A stretch of 64,000 bases of DNA. It comes from Adiantum capillus-veneris. Taxonomy: Eukaryota; Streptophyta; Polypodiopsida; Polypodiales; Pteridaceae. The notes beneath the pieces are model-generated. The model worked only from the letters and a program-made list of their open reading frames with translations, was not told where the DNA came from and ran no database searches. The stretch spans positions 9,576,809 to 9,640,808 of the forward strand of contig CM043959.1 in assembly GCA_014529385.2 (NCBI GenBank), in the 5' to 3' direction. Shown here one piece after another: positions 1 to 10,277 of this stretch (positions within the stretch are counted from its first letter, which is position 1; every line of letters begins with the position of its first letter). A program made the position numbers and the translations under genes.

Positions 1-305
1 AGATGGTGATTTTGATGTCTTGGTTGCTTCCTAGTCTCATGTGGACTCTCAAGTCAACGTACCACCACATCTACCACTCCAAATCCTACTCTCTACACCA
101 CAACCTACTACTACCTAATACTACCTAAGACGGACGATCCAGGCTAGACACAAGCTCCCTAGACTCCTCCTAAGACCTAGAGAGTCCACCACCCTCTGAT
201 CCTATCTAAATGTAAAATAGTACTCTGGCAAGCGAGAGGGACCTCTATCCTCAAGGACTAGTCTCGGTCACCTACTTAGGGCCCTCGACCCGGCAGCGAC
301 GCCAA
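1..305 (-). other. 5' leader and primer-binding site of a second, left-hand copy of element A
   Basis: This stretch is about 80% similar by eye to 17180-17521, the 5' leader of element A. At 287-304 the minus strand carries a sequence beginning TGGCGTCGCTGCCGGG, which resembles the tRNA-Asp-type primer sites of plant Tat/Athila elements. It abuts the LTR at 306 with one spacer base. A 3' LTR should not be followed by a primer site, so another internal region must continue left of the window. No coding sequence is visible here. Confidence 0.75.
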
Positions 306-1238
306 TGTTGGACGGATACGCCGCGACGGACGTCAGCACAAAGAGAACTCACCTAACATATAATGTCAGCTAAGGACAAAGCTCGACCCGCAGGCACATA
401 GAAGAAAGCATAAGGTGTCAACCTACACTCAACCGACTCCTAACTAATTGCTACAGAGGTCTCTACCAGTTGTCTAAGTCATAGCCTTCAAGAGTGCATA
501 AGAGCAAACTTCCTACAACGCTTTCTAGCGCCGAACACCCATCAAACAATCTCGAAACACCATAGAACTTGAAGGAGACCCTACTAATATCAATAGGTCG
601 CTCTCCCTAAGGTCTATGAACCAAAACCCCAACCCAAAACACCCGATGCAAAATCACGTAGGATGTCTGGCCAAAATTTGTAGGTCTTCGTTTTCAAAAT
701 CTAAAGTGCCTAATGTGTAGCTCTACTCAATGTGATCGCGTGGACATGCTGCAATGCAAAATCGGACAACGTACGCTCACCCAATCACCAGACGAAGCTC
801 GTAGAAGCAGCTCGCAAAACCGGACCGTACGCGCGGAATGTAGGTATCGGCACATAGCTCTCGTCGGGGGCAACACTCTGCACTTCTCCGCACTCGATTC
901 CGACCACTGGCGCACACATAGCGTCAAGATGAAGCTCACACTCTCTCTCGTACACAGTACGCTCACTCACAGACTTCAAAACTGGTTTTTAAAATGACAA
1001 AAGGTCCTTCATTAAGATCAAAAAGTGGTATATATACCTTATAATTCTCAAACCCTAAAGTTCCAAAATCAACCAACTACTCCATCTATCTATCAAAACA
1101 GGGATACAATCTGGAAACTTTTGTAAGTCCCAATATTTACAAGGTGAAAAGTGAGGTTGCCTCAATAAATGAATAATTACAAAAAAATGATAATCCTCCG
1201 AGTAGTTAGTCTCCATGGGGTGTGTCCAGCTTCTAACA
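306..1238 (-). repeat. LTR of element A (3' LTR of A, also 5' LTR of the next copy)
   Basis: On the minus strand this 933-bp block begins TGTTAGAAGC after a purine tract and ends CCAACA before a primer site, giving TG...CA ends. The part at 306-1000 aligns well with 17522-18180. The upstream-most (U3) part at 1000-1238 aligns poorly with the other LTR. A half-palindrome, CGTAGGATGTCT, lies at 657-668. The short open frames inside (for example 713-997) overlap on both strands and look like chance. Confidence 0.8.
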
Positions 1239-1253
1239 CTCCCCCCCTCCTTG
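1239..1253 (-). other. Polypurine tract of element A
   Basis: On the minus strand this reads as a purine run rich in G (AAGGAGGGGGGGAG), directly before the TG of the LTR. That is the expected plus-strand priming site of an LTR retrotransposon. It fixes the 5' edge of the LTR and marks 306-1238 as the 3' LTR of the element lying to its right. Confidence 0.85.
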
Positions 1254-1293
1254 CTCATGCCGTCCCCAACATGGCCGCCGCTGATCCGCTTCT

Positions 1294-4200
1294 TCATCGT
1301 ATGGTTTCACGCATCTTGATCAATGATTCGTATCTTGCATGCATGTTCATCATTGTTGGGCCAAAAATATCAGTGTTTATGGTGAAGAAGCCTATGTAGA
1401 ACGCTTCTTCAAAGGCATGGAGGTGATAGGATGGTAGAAACATTATCCTTTGATACAACGCATGTATCACCTCCTTGGAAGGCTGACTAGACAGATCATA
1501 AGCGCATATGTAAGTATCTTGGAAGAAGAAGATATTGTCTATTACCTGGCCTGTCTTGAATGTCTCAAATACTTCTAAGAGGGTTTTGCATATTTTCTTC
1601 ATCATGATGCACGTAAGGTCAGATGAGCGAGTGAACAATTTGATGGCTCCCGTTAGGGTTTTCACCATGAATTGGACACTTATTCTCTCACCTGCCTTCA
1701 AGCCCGGCAGCTTAGGGTAATTCAACCAAGTGGGTTGGCTCCTTTGCAAGATCTCCTGGGCTTTCCACGTCCTGATCCTTGGTAGAGGACAAAAGATGAG
1801 GTTGTCTCTGATGTTTTTCGGTGCCTCTACCAAGTGGATTAGGTATTGTGGGTACTTTGTGAGCCAAGCCTTTCTCCATTTGGGCTGAGAGTCAACTATT
1901 AGCCTTACCCCTTCTGGTTGGGAGATATCTGCATTGTAGAGTGGCACGGTCGGCTCTTCTCTAATCCTCTTATTGATGGTGGATGCTTCATATTTCAGCA
2001 AACGATATGGGAGAGAGGGTTGAAGCCATTCGCGCCTAAGGTTGCTGGCATCAATCTTCTGGATGGTCATGGACTTGAAAACCCTCTGCTCCCACTCCAA
2101 GGCTTCCTTTGTTGTCTCTTTGAATTCTTCCTCTATTACCTTACGCAGCTTCTCTTCCTCCTCCTGTGTTAAATCTTGTGGCTCTTGAGAGGATTCCTCT
2201 AGGATTTCCTCTTGCATAGGTGTGTCCACCGGATTCGCCACATTTTCTAAATCAATGCCTTCATTGGCCGCTATCCCTGTGCCCTCTTGCTCTCTTGCTC
2301 TCCGGCTTGATGTCCTTTTAGCTCCCTTATTTTCTTTAAGAGTTTCTTTTTTTCTGATTCAGCTTTTTCGCTCATATTCACGAGGAGGTCATTCAATTTG
2401 GCGTTTATCCTCTCCACCTCCTCGAGCTTTCTTTTTATACTTTCTACTTCCTCTTGCAAGGCTCTTTGGTCCTCTTCCATTCTTGTTTGCATGACAATAG
2501 ACCCTTTTGACATCATCAATCTTTTCTTTTTCTCTAGAGTCATCTCCTTCTGAAGTTCTTGCATATACTCTTCATAGAGTTGACTTTCCGTAGTGATGTG
2601 AGTCGAGCTAGTAGCTCTGACTCTGGAAGAGGATGCCCGCAGCCTCTGGATGGTTTGATCTTTCACTTTGAGCTGGTCCTTGAGGTCAAGGACCTCATCT
2701 TGGCTGGCTTCTTGATCTATCTCCACCTTTTATTTGGCGTTTCGCATGGCTTTGACTTCTTTAGATTCCTCAGCCAGCTGTAGGGTCAGGTTATCCCTTT
2801 CCCTCTCGACATCTATCAATGATTTGCTGAGCTGCTGACATTCCTCTTCAACTCCTTCCATTCTTTGTGCTACTGCCTGATTTTCTTCCTCCATTGCCTG
2901 GCATTTTTGCAATGCCCTTGCTAGGCTGGCCTGTAGCTCCACTTATCTCTCTTTCTACCTTTGACTTTGTCCTTGCAAAGAGTCTACTTCCATCTTTATC
3001 TTCACTTCAGTGGCCTTGAGAGCTTCCATCTCACTTTCTGCAGCCATGGACTGCGCTCTTAACCCGGTTAGCTTTGTCATCACCACATCCTAGTCGTTGG
3101 AGGGCGGGTACATATCCATTGTATCTGTGACCATTTCTTTTAGTTCTACTAGCCTGATGCTTTGCAATTGTTCCTTAGGCCCTATGCTTGCCAAGTCGAA
3201 TGCGACTTTGACAGCCTCTTCTTTTGTATATCCTGCAACTAGCAGGTCCAGAAATGTGCTATATTCTTAGTTTGGCTTTGTCTTCTCACTCTCGGGTTTA
3301 ACCTCTTCCCTTTTCTGGCTTTGTTCTCTCTTGGGCTCCTCTTGGCCTTTGTGTTTGTCTTCCTCCTCTTTATCTTCTTGTGGAGGGCTGTGAGGAGGTG
3401 GTGAGGGCGGTGGGCTGGGTTTAGGGCTGGCCGGTAGAGATGTAGGCTTTCCCTTTAAACCTCTGTCTACTTTAGTTTTTCTTTCTCTCTCTTGGCTCTC
3501 TTGCTCATCTAGCAGTTTCTGCCGTATTTGCTCTACTGCCTCCTCTGTGAAAGGTACATGCGGTATATTTTCTCAAATTTTTTGATATAATCCTCCAATC
3601 TGTCCCTTTGCACTCTTCGGGATGATCCCGACATTGACTCTAGAGATGGCTTCCAGAGTTCACTCAAATCACCTTTAAGGGCTCTCTCTGCTCTGAAGCT
3701 CTCCATCAGCCGCTCTAGTCTAGCCGCTTTCTGTGACCTTGTTTCTTTTGCAGGCACTTGGGCAAATTCCTTCTTTCCTTTCTTTTGCTCTGGATGCTTT
3801 TCTTGAACAGACTCTAGCCGTCTTTTCAGTCTTGTGGCAACCCTTGGTGCTCTTTGTGGCTCGTCTTCTTTGTCTTCTTTTAGCCTCAGCGAGTCGTTCT
3901 AAGACGGGGGGTCAGGCCATCTTTCTTTTGCGTGCAATGCCCCATAAATCACCTTAGTGATTAGTTCTCCTGGCACAATATATGTTGGCTTCTTGTTACC
4001 ACTAGGTTGTCATGTATATACGCTGCATGATTGATTATCTTTGGGGTGCCTTTCGTCATTGCCCAAGTGAATTTCGTGGCAATTGCACTTGGCGGCATTC
4101 TATACTTTTGTGGCCACTTCGTGCACATATGGAAGTATTGGTTGTACAACTGGCTCATGATTTCCACTCTTGGGTTGTCAATATCTTCAAAGGTGTAGTT

Positions 4201-4701
4201 TCCTTTCTTCTCATTGTACACCTTGACCTCATGCCTTCTTTTAGCTACACTATCCCCCTTGTTGGAGAGGTCTAGTGCATCTCCTACAACCTGCTCAGTG
4301 ATGATTATTTCTATTTCTGGCCTGCCTTGTAGATCGGTTACTCTGGACACCCCATCTTCTTTGATGGTTGTCACAAACTCCCAGACTCTATTTATGTCAA
4401 CCCTTGCCGGCACTGCTTCAAAATAGTTGTGGAGATCAATCTTCTCCAAGTACCCGGCCATCTTGTTTCTTACGAACTCATTGAGTTCTCACGGCAGCAT
4501 TGGTAGCTCGATCACATTCCCTTCAGTTTCTTTGAGCACTCCTTGGTAGATCTTTAGGTCGTTGGACTCTAACAGATCTTCTTGGATCCATGTGCTGGTG
4601 GGATTTAGTGTTCCTTCTGGTATGATGAAGGGTTCCACTTCTTCTAGGTAGTCCTTAATGGACATTCTTTTCTTCTTTGCCGGTGACTTCGCGGTTGCCA
4701 T
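1294..4701 (-). pseudogene. Extra ORF of element A, downstream of pol, with coiled coil
   Basis: The function is not recognised. About 1,130 codons can be followed across several stops and shifts. The open pieces are 4489-4701 (start ATG at 4701, Lys-rich N terminus), 3961-4461 (same frame, separated by one TGA), 3533-3757, 2730-2942, 2271-2726 and 1294-2241. Four regions are visible: an N-terminal globular part with a weak resemblance to plant mobile/transposon-associated domains; a Pro/Glu/Lys-rich linker near 3300-3450; a long heptad-like coiled coil rich in Glu, Lys and Leu (about 2270-3060); and a C-terminal domain (about 1300-2180). The C-terminal domain recurs in the ORF at 53739-54756. 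The gene sits in the env/extra-ORF position, next to the polypurine tract. No signal peptide or membrane segment is evident, so I do not call it env. Confidence 0.6.
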
Positions 4702-4866
4702 AGATCCTGTTGCACTCAGTAGTTCGAAGTTAGCGTTTTTTCCATATTAGCTGAGAAACTGAGTTTTAACTATCCAAATGACTTGAAAATTGAAAATAAA
4801 GCTTAAAAGAAACTTGTAAAACTGTGCATGTGCTCACATCACAAATCTGGCCAAAATTTTCCATTT

Positions 4867-5747
4867 AGACATCCTACGCGTAGTATGTCTTTTTCATCAG
4901 AATTAGTTGATACTTGACATGCTGGTAGTGCATGGCTTATGGAACATGGCTATGTGCTTGGATTTGGATTTGGGCATCAAAAAGTGGATTTTATTTTTGG
5001 CTGATTCAGGATTTAGGTCACCATTTGGGTAGAAAGTTTATAACAGGTAGTAATTGATATCCAAATGGGTTGAAAATTGGTATATGGGCTCTTTGCACCA
5101 TGGTATTGGCTCCCATGATGTCACTCTTTGCACAGAAGGTCCAAATTATGCTGAAGACATCCTACGCGTAGGATGTCTATTTCATCAGAATGACATGAGA
5201 TTTGTTCTGTGGGTAGTCCTTGGTCTATGGAACATAGCTATGCTCTTGGATTTGTATTTGGACAAGGATTGATGCTTGTAAGAGCCTGTGTAGTGTTTTT
5301 GGGCTCAAAAAGTGTAGCTTGAAGGTATTGGGGATCAAAAATTATTAGAATGGCTTCAAATTTGAGATATGAGCTCTTGATGATGATGGGATTGGATCTG
5401 GAATGGACAAACTTTCTCTGCAGGTCTAAAATGTCAAATAGACATCCTACGCATAGGATGTCTACTTCACCAATTTTTTCTTCTGAACACACAGATTGGT
5501 TGTTGATGTGTTGGCAAATGTGTTGTGCAAGTTTCATGTGATTTGGACAAGATTTGGTAGGTCTATGGCCCATTATTGCCTCTATGCCCTAACGTTGCAT
5601 TTTTTCATGCATATAAGGTCAGTTTTGGTCCAAATGTGATGAGACTTGGTGGATAGCACGTAAAGGTCATTCTAAAACGTGTATGATGAAAAATGTTGGG
5701 ATCTATGCCCAGAAATTCCCTTGAGACATCCTACGCGTAGGATGTCT
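4867..5747. repeat. Array of four 24-nt palindromes at about 285-bp spacing (element A, 3' side of pol)
   Basis: A 24-nt palindrome made of AGACATCCTACG plus its reverse complement occurs at 4867-4890 (one mismatch), 5155-5178 (perfect), 5440-5463 (one mismatch) and 5724-5747 (perfect). Start-to-start spacings are 288, 285 and 284. The sequence between them is diverged, but neighbouring units share phrases such as 'ctatggaacat-gctatg-cttggattt'. The array is therefore a decayed tandem repeat in which the palindrome is best preserved. It lies between the extra ORF and the post-integrase retropepsin ORF. Confidence 0.85.
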
Positions 5748-7043
5748 CGTGATGATTTTTTCATGGATTGTGCCCCTAGTGCCTGCCCTTGGTCCCCCGT
5801 GAGTCCCTTGTAAGCCTAATTTCAACAAAAGAGTCAAATGGATAGAGAATAACTCCCTGTGTGGACTTAAGAGCCTCCGAGCCATTTTCTAATGCGATGA
5901 AATTTCTTGATGTTGGTCTCCATAGCTTCCCGATCCTCTGGGAATCCTTGCCATATGGTTTTTGTCGACTTTGGCTTCACCGGAGCTTCATTTGGAAATT
6001 TGTCGCTCTAGAATCACCCGTGGTTGCGTTTACATATGTTCGATGATTTGTGGTGGTCTACCACCATAGGACTTGGTTGTTGATGGTCTAGGAAAGCCGC
6101 TCGTGAAGTTTGGTGGGAAACGGCCATGCGGTTTGACCACGAGAGCAATTTGACGCTTTGTGTGTCTGATGCCATTTTTGAAGTTTAGTGCTGCTTCGGG
6201 TCACTTTTTGGTCATGCTGGTCACATAGACTTGTTGAGCATGTCGAGATGCTCCTACCCATGAATTTTGGTAGCATTTGGTCGCCTTTTCGCCGATTTCC
6301 CATTTGGTGGCCTCGTGCGGGATTCTAGGAATTAGGGTTTTTCCCGATGGTTTTCTACTGTCTTTGGACATCGAGGACTAGTCTCCTATGCTAGGGTAAG
6401 CTTCCGAGGAAGTCTTGTTGCTTTTGGGTTAGCCAATACGTAGCCGTCTCTACTTGTAGGTCTCTACCGCCCGCTTTGTGTGTGATCCCTACGCTAGTTT
6501 TCGAGACATAATGACAAACATGCGCGAAAAGCTCAAGGTGGTGAGCCTTCCTCTCATGTCTGAAGCTCGTCGGGTAGTCGTGCGCGTCGTAGAAGCTGCT
6601 GGAAGGTCCGTACGCTCTAGGTGGCAGAAGCTCTCTCCACAAAGTCAATAGTGAAAATGAGCTAAAAATGAGGTGAAAATTTCTTATATTGGAGGTCCCC
6701 GAACCACTTTTCATGAAATTTGACATGTGCTCCTATCTTCTTGCGAGATGCGGTCTAGGCTCAAAAATTTATGCTACATCGTGATTGATTTAGCATAAGT
6801 CTTATTTATTTAATAAAGGCTAAAAAGCTTACTTATTTATGCTACATCGTGATTGATTTAGCATAAGTCTTATTTATTTAATAAAGGCTAAAACGTTTGT
6901 GAAAAAGGAAGAAAAAATCAAAAGTAACTTATATAATAGGAAATATTTTGGTAAAAGGGCAAAAATATATGGGGGGTTGCCATGCATGGAAAAGCTTGCC
7001 TCACCATATCTATTTTATGCCCTTTGGTTTTTGGTTGAACTAT
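5748..7043. other. Non-coding internal spacer of element A
   Basis: I see no supported gene. Short open frames on both strands (for example 6391-6726 minus) have no recognisable domains. A 68-bp tandem duplication lies at 6767-6834 and 6835-6893, containing the repeated text GCTACATCGTGATTGATTT. The stretch separates pol from the palindrome array and extra ORF. Confidence 0.5.
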
Positions 7044-7865
7044 CTACTTCAGTTGAATTCTTTCGTTGCATTGTTGTTTGTCTGCCATGTCATTTCTATC
7101 CTTCCGCATCCATACTTGTTTCTGTTGTTTTGGTAATCGAGGTCTTTGCACTGCGGTCTGCAACTTCGTATGTCTGTAATTAGCATGGTTGGCCTTTGCC
7201 TGATTGGTGGTCTCGGGTATCATGTTGTTCTTTGGTGGAATTCTTGCTTTTGGCTCTTTTTCTGGTGATTGCATGGCTTGCACCTGATTATTCTGGTATT
7301 GCTGAGCAAAGGCTATCACCTGTTGTTCATGTGCATGCTGAATTTTGACTGCCTCTGCATTCCAATCTATCTGCACATTGTACTCTTTTTGCCAAGGTTG
7401 TCCCAACATCATTGGGTATTGTGTGCTTTCATCCTCCACCACATAGAATTTATGTGGGTAAATATATTGATGTACTTGTACATGCAATATAGTCCATCCC
7501 AATGTTTTCAACGAGTGTGATGTACTACTTTCCATCACTTGAGGAGTAGGATGAAGTTGACCTACAGATTTGAGCTGTTGGTATAATCCATAAGAGATCA
7601 AATTTGCTTGAGCTCCAGAATCAAGCAATGCCGTCGATTCAACTTGATTGCTACGCAATGTGACTGCAATTATTGGTTCCACTGTGTCTTCATCCCACTT
7701 CTTTGGTCGAATGGCATTGATTTGCAATGGTGGTCCACTTTGTTGTTGTTGTTGTTGCATAAGTATTCTTTTTGCAATGCGTTCTTGTGCTTCTGCTTGA
7801 GCTTCCTCTCGTACTCTCTGTTTTTTCTTCATTCGTTGTTTTCCTTGATGAATTTGTTGGAGCAT
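7044..7865 (-). CDS. Retropepsin-like ORF downstream of integrase (second protease of element A)
   Basis: A 273-codon open frame. The N terminus is Lys/Arg/Gln/Ala-rich and helical, ending in a polyglutamine run (about residues 38-44). A retropepsin-like aspartic protease domain follows: LLDSGAQANLIS near residue 80 has the catalytic Asp-Ser-Gly, and MMLGQPWQKEYNVQIDW near residue 150 matches the ILGRPWL block that ends plant retropepsins. The C-terminal part is Gln/Lys-rich and low complexity. The frame continues directly from the integrase tail upstream: the integrase ends KKYHLPLT, then a TAG, then EMLQQIH in the same frame. In closely similar elements the integrase tail runs on in just this style, so the stop is probably a mutation. 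Element A already has a protease before RT, so this is an additional one. A fragment of another element inserted in frame is the alternative. Confidence 0.6.
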   Translation of the reverse strand: MLQQIHQGKQRMKKKQRVREEAQAEAQERIAKRILMQQQQQQSGPPLQINAIRPKKWDEDTVEPIIAVTLRSNQVESTALLDSGAQANLISYGLYQQLKSVGQLHPTPQVMESSTSHSLKTLGWTILHVQVHQYIYPHKFYVVEDESTQYPMMLGQPWQKEYNVQIDWNAEAVKIQHAHEQQVIAFAQQYQNNQVQAMQSPEKEPKARIPPKNNMIPETTNQAKANHANYRHTKLQTAVQRPRLPKQQKQVWMRKDRNDMADKQQCNERIQLK

Positions 7866-7868
7866 CTC

Positions 7869-8856
7869 CTATGTGAGTGGTAGATGATATTTCTTTAGAC
7901 GACATTCGCTAATCCATTTCGACATTTCTTCACCTGCTAATGTAGCAAGCTTGACAACTCCGCTTTGTGATAGATCACTAATCACAAAGGGTCCCATCCC
8001 TCACTTTTTTTTTTCTTGGCATGTTGCTTCAAAGTACAAACAAGTACATAATCACTTGTTTTGAACTCTTTAGTGCGCACATGTTTGTCAAAAAACTCTT
8101 TTTGTCTTCTCTTTTTAGCATAGATTGAAGCTACAGCTCTCAAGCGGAGTTCATCTAGCTTTTCAAGATCATCTATTCTTGAAGAGATCTCATGCCCTGT
8201 CCATTCTAAGCGTTTCGCTACTTGTAGATTTGGAATTAAAAACTCTATCGGTAGTATAACATTAAAAACTCTATGGGTAGGCCAAGCACCATGTTGTACG
8301 GTGTTGTTCCTATTGATGTTTTGTAAGCTACCCTGTATGCCCATAGTGTTGAGTGTAGCTGCTGATCCCAATCTGTTCTTGACTCTGACACTATTTTAGT
8401 AAGAACCGTGCATAGTGTTTTATTTGTGGCCTCGGCTTGTCCATTGGCATGTGGATGGTATGGAGAAGATTTCCTATGTATGACCATGAATTCCTCTAGC
8501 AGATGTTCAATGACGTCATTGAGAAAATGTGTCCCACGGTCACTGAAAATTTCTATTGGTAACCCGTATCGTACAAAAACATTCTCATACAAAAATTGTG
8601 CAGTGGTGCGTGCATCTGCTTTTTGTGTTGCCTTGGCTTCCACCCATTTTGTGAGATAGTCCCTAGCCACAATGATATATTGGGTATGGGTGTGATATGC
8701 AGGGGGTGAGATAGGTCCCACAATATCAATGCCCCATTTTGCAAATGCTCTTGCTCCCATCATAGGCCAAAGTGGCATCTCATCTCTCTTTATCGGCACC
8801 TTGGTGCGCTGACATGCGTCACAACACTTTACAAACTCTTTAGCATCCATATGCAA
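7869..8856 (-). pseudogene. Integrase core and C-terminal domain of element A
   Basis: Integrase inserts the cDNA copy into nuclear DNA. Here 8245-8856 carries the end of a zinc module (CCDACQRTK), then the core with the catalytic acidic residues in WGIDIVGPI, FSDRGTHF and NGQAEATNKTL. The C-terminal part continues in a shifted frame (7982-8371, FLIPNLQVAKRLEWTG..., RRQKEFFDKHV). It ends at 7869-7981 with a GPY/F-type module (GPFVISD...VVKLATL...KKYHLPLT). A 26-bp tandem duplication near 8235-8286 explains the first frameshift. No chromodomain is present, as expected for Tat/Ogre-type elements. Confidence 0.85.
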
Positions 8857-8898
8857 TGTAGGCCACCATATTCCTGCGGTTAAGACAATTTTTTCCGT

Positions 8899-9248
8899 CT
8901 TGTCGCCCGAAAAATGGCCTCCACTTATTCCGCTATGTGCATGTTCTAGATTCAGTTGGTATTCGCTTTCACTTGCTCAGATTCTAAGTTGATTGTCCTT
9001 TCCTCACTTATAGAGTTTGTTCCCAATTAACTGAAAGTCACGAGCTTCTAGCTCTATAGCCCTTTTTCGTGCTCTTGTCGCCAAAAAAATGGCCTCCACT
9101 TATTCCGCTATGTGCATTTTCTAGAATCAGCAGGTATTTGCTTTCACTTGCACAAATTCTAAGTTGATTGTCCTTTTTTTGCTTATAGAGTTGGTTCCCA
9201 ATTAACTGAAAGTCACGAGCTTCCAGCTCTATATCCCTTTTCCGTGCT
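8899..9248 (-). repeat. 175-bp tandem duplication inside pol of element A
   Basis: Two adjacent 175-bp units, 8899-9073 and 9074-9248, are highly similar. The junction repeats CTTGTCG-CC-AAAAATGGCC. The duplicated segment encodes the start of the second zinc module (HSGISGGHF). 175 is not a multiple of three, so the duplication breaks the frame. It is a lesion specific to this copy. Confidence 0.85.
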
Positions 9249-9583
9249 CTTGTGATGTTCTCAGGGAACGTCCTGGTGGTTAAGAAATCAATGATATATT
9301 GACTCCATGCAGGTGCAATGTTTACCTGAAACAATGTCGCATGATCCACTGGTCGTTTGGCACTACATATAGTACAATTGGTAACATAAGAATGTGTGTC
9401 CGCGTACTTAGTTGGCCAATAAACCCCTAACTGTTTCAGTCTCTGGTGTGTTTTCACTATTGAACAATGAAATGCACAATCCTGGACATGTGCTTCTTCA
9501 AGGTAGCACTTGAATTCTTTCGGATTTATACATAATCGTAGGATTTGGTCCGAGCCTAGATGATACAGCCGTCCTGCTATCAA
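9038..9583 (-). pseudogene. First integrase-type zinc module and linker of element A pol
   Basis: This open stretch of 181 codons follows RNase H. It encodes an H2C2-like module (HVQDCAFHC, THQRLKQLGVYWP, then CTIC with its two cysteines), typical of the integrase N-terminal domain. A linker follows (APAWSQYIIDFL, then RDFQLIGNQLYK), and then the beginning of a second H2C2 module (ENAHSGISGGHF), whose cysteines lie in 8245-8856 (CCDAC). Pol therefore carries two successive zinc modules before the catalytic core. The second is broken by the 175-bp duplication. Confidence 0.75.
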
Positions 9584-10232
9584 CGGGAAGTTTTTTGTTT
9601 GTCGAATTGTTTGTTGTGTTTGTAACTGTATTCCATATTGTCAAACCCACTTCCAAAGGAAAAAATGCTAACAATTTCCTGAGACCATTTGGGTATCATT
9701 TCAATATTGAAAAGATAAGCATCTGATATGTCATCATCTACTCCTTCAGGAGCTTCACCGTTGTGTATCCTTGAAAGATGATCTGCTCGTAGATGGGTTT
9801 TACCCTTTTTGACCACCACTGTGAAGTCAAACTCTAGCAATATAATAAACCAGCGTACAATTCTCCTTGTATTGCATGGTTTATTTACCAGATACAAAAG
9901 AGCTTGATGATCTGTGAAGAACACAAATTTGTTTGCGAGCAAATAATGCCGAAATTTCTTTACAACACAAATCATTCCTAACCCTTCCTGTTCGGTGGTT
10001 GTGTAGTTCTTTTCTGCACTGTTTAACTGTCGGCTTGCATAACAAACTGGAAAATCCATTGTTCTCCAGGTTGAGCCAGAATACTTCCGATTGCATATGC
10101 AGAAGCATCAATGTGAACATGGAATATCTTTTCCCGATCCGATGCCTTCAATACAGGTGCTGATATAAGGTTTTCCTTCATCTTTTGGAATGAATTTTCA
10201 CACTCCTCGGTCCAATAAAAATTGACTAGCAA
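9580..10232 (-). pseudogene. RNase H domain of element A
   Basis: RNase H degrades the RNA strand of the RNA:DNA hybrid during reverse transcription. The N-terminal part lies at 10023-10232 (VHIDASAYAIGSILAQ, with the first catalytic Asp). The rest is in another frame at 9580-10059 (YASRQLNSAEKNYTTTEQEGLGM, FFTDHQALLYLVNKP, LRADHLSR). One frameshift separates them in the overlap 10023-10059. The ending ADHLSR is the usual closing motif of gypsy RNase H. Confidence 0.85.
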
Positions 10233-10277
10233 ATGATACAGAGGTTGTGCAATGACTGCATATATGTATATGAATCT

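Noticed and set aside
713-997. 94-residue ORF in the element A LTR
   Set aside because: Both strands are open over the same stretch and the other LTR does not preserve the frame.
1294-4701. Envelope-like gene after pol
   Set aside because: The position fits, but no signal peptide, membrane span or cleavage site could be seen; the visible features are coiled coil and soluble domains.
4867-5747. CRISPR-like array (regular short repeats with spacers)
   Set aside because: Spacers are about 260 bp, related to each other, and the setting is a plant retrotransposon; the repeats are decayed tandem units.
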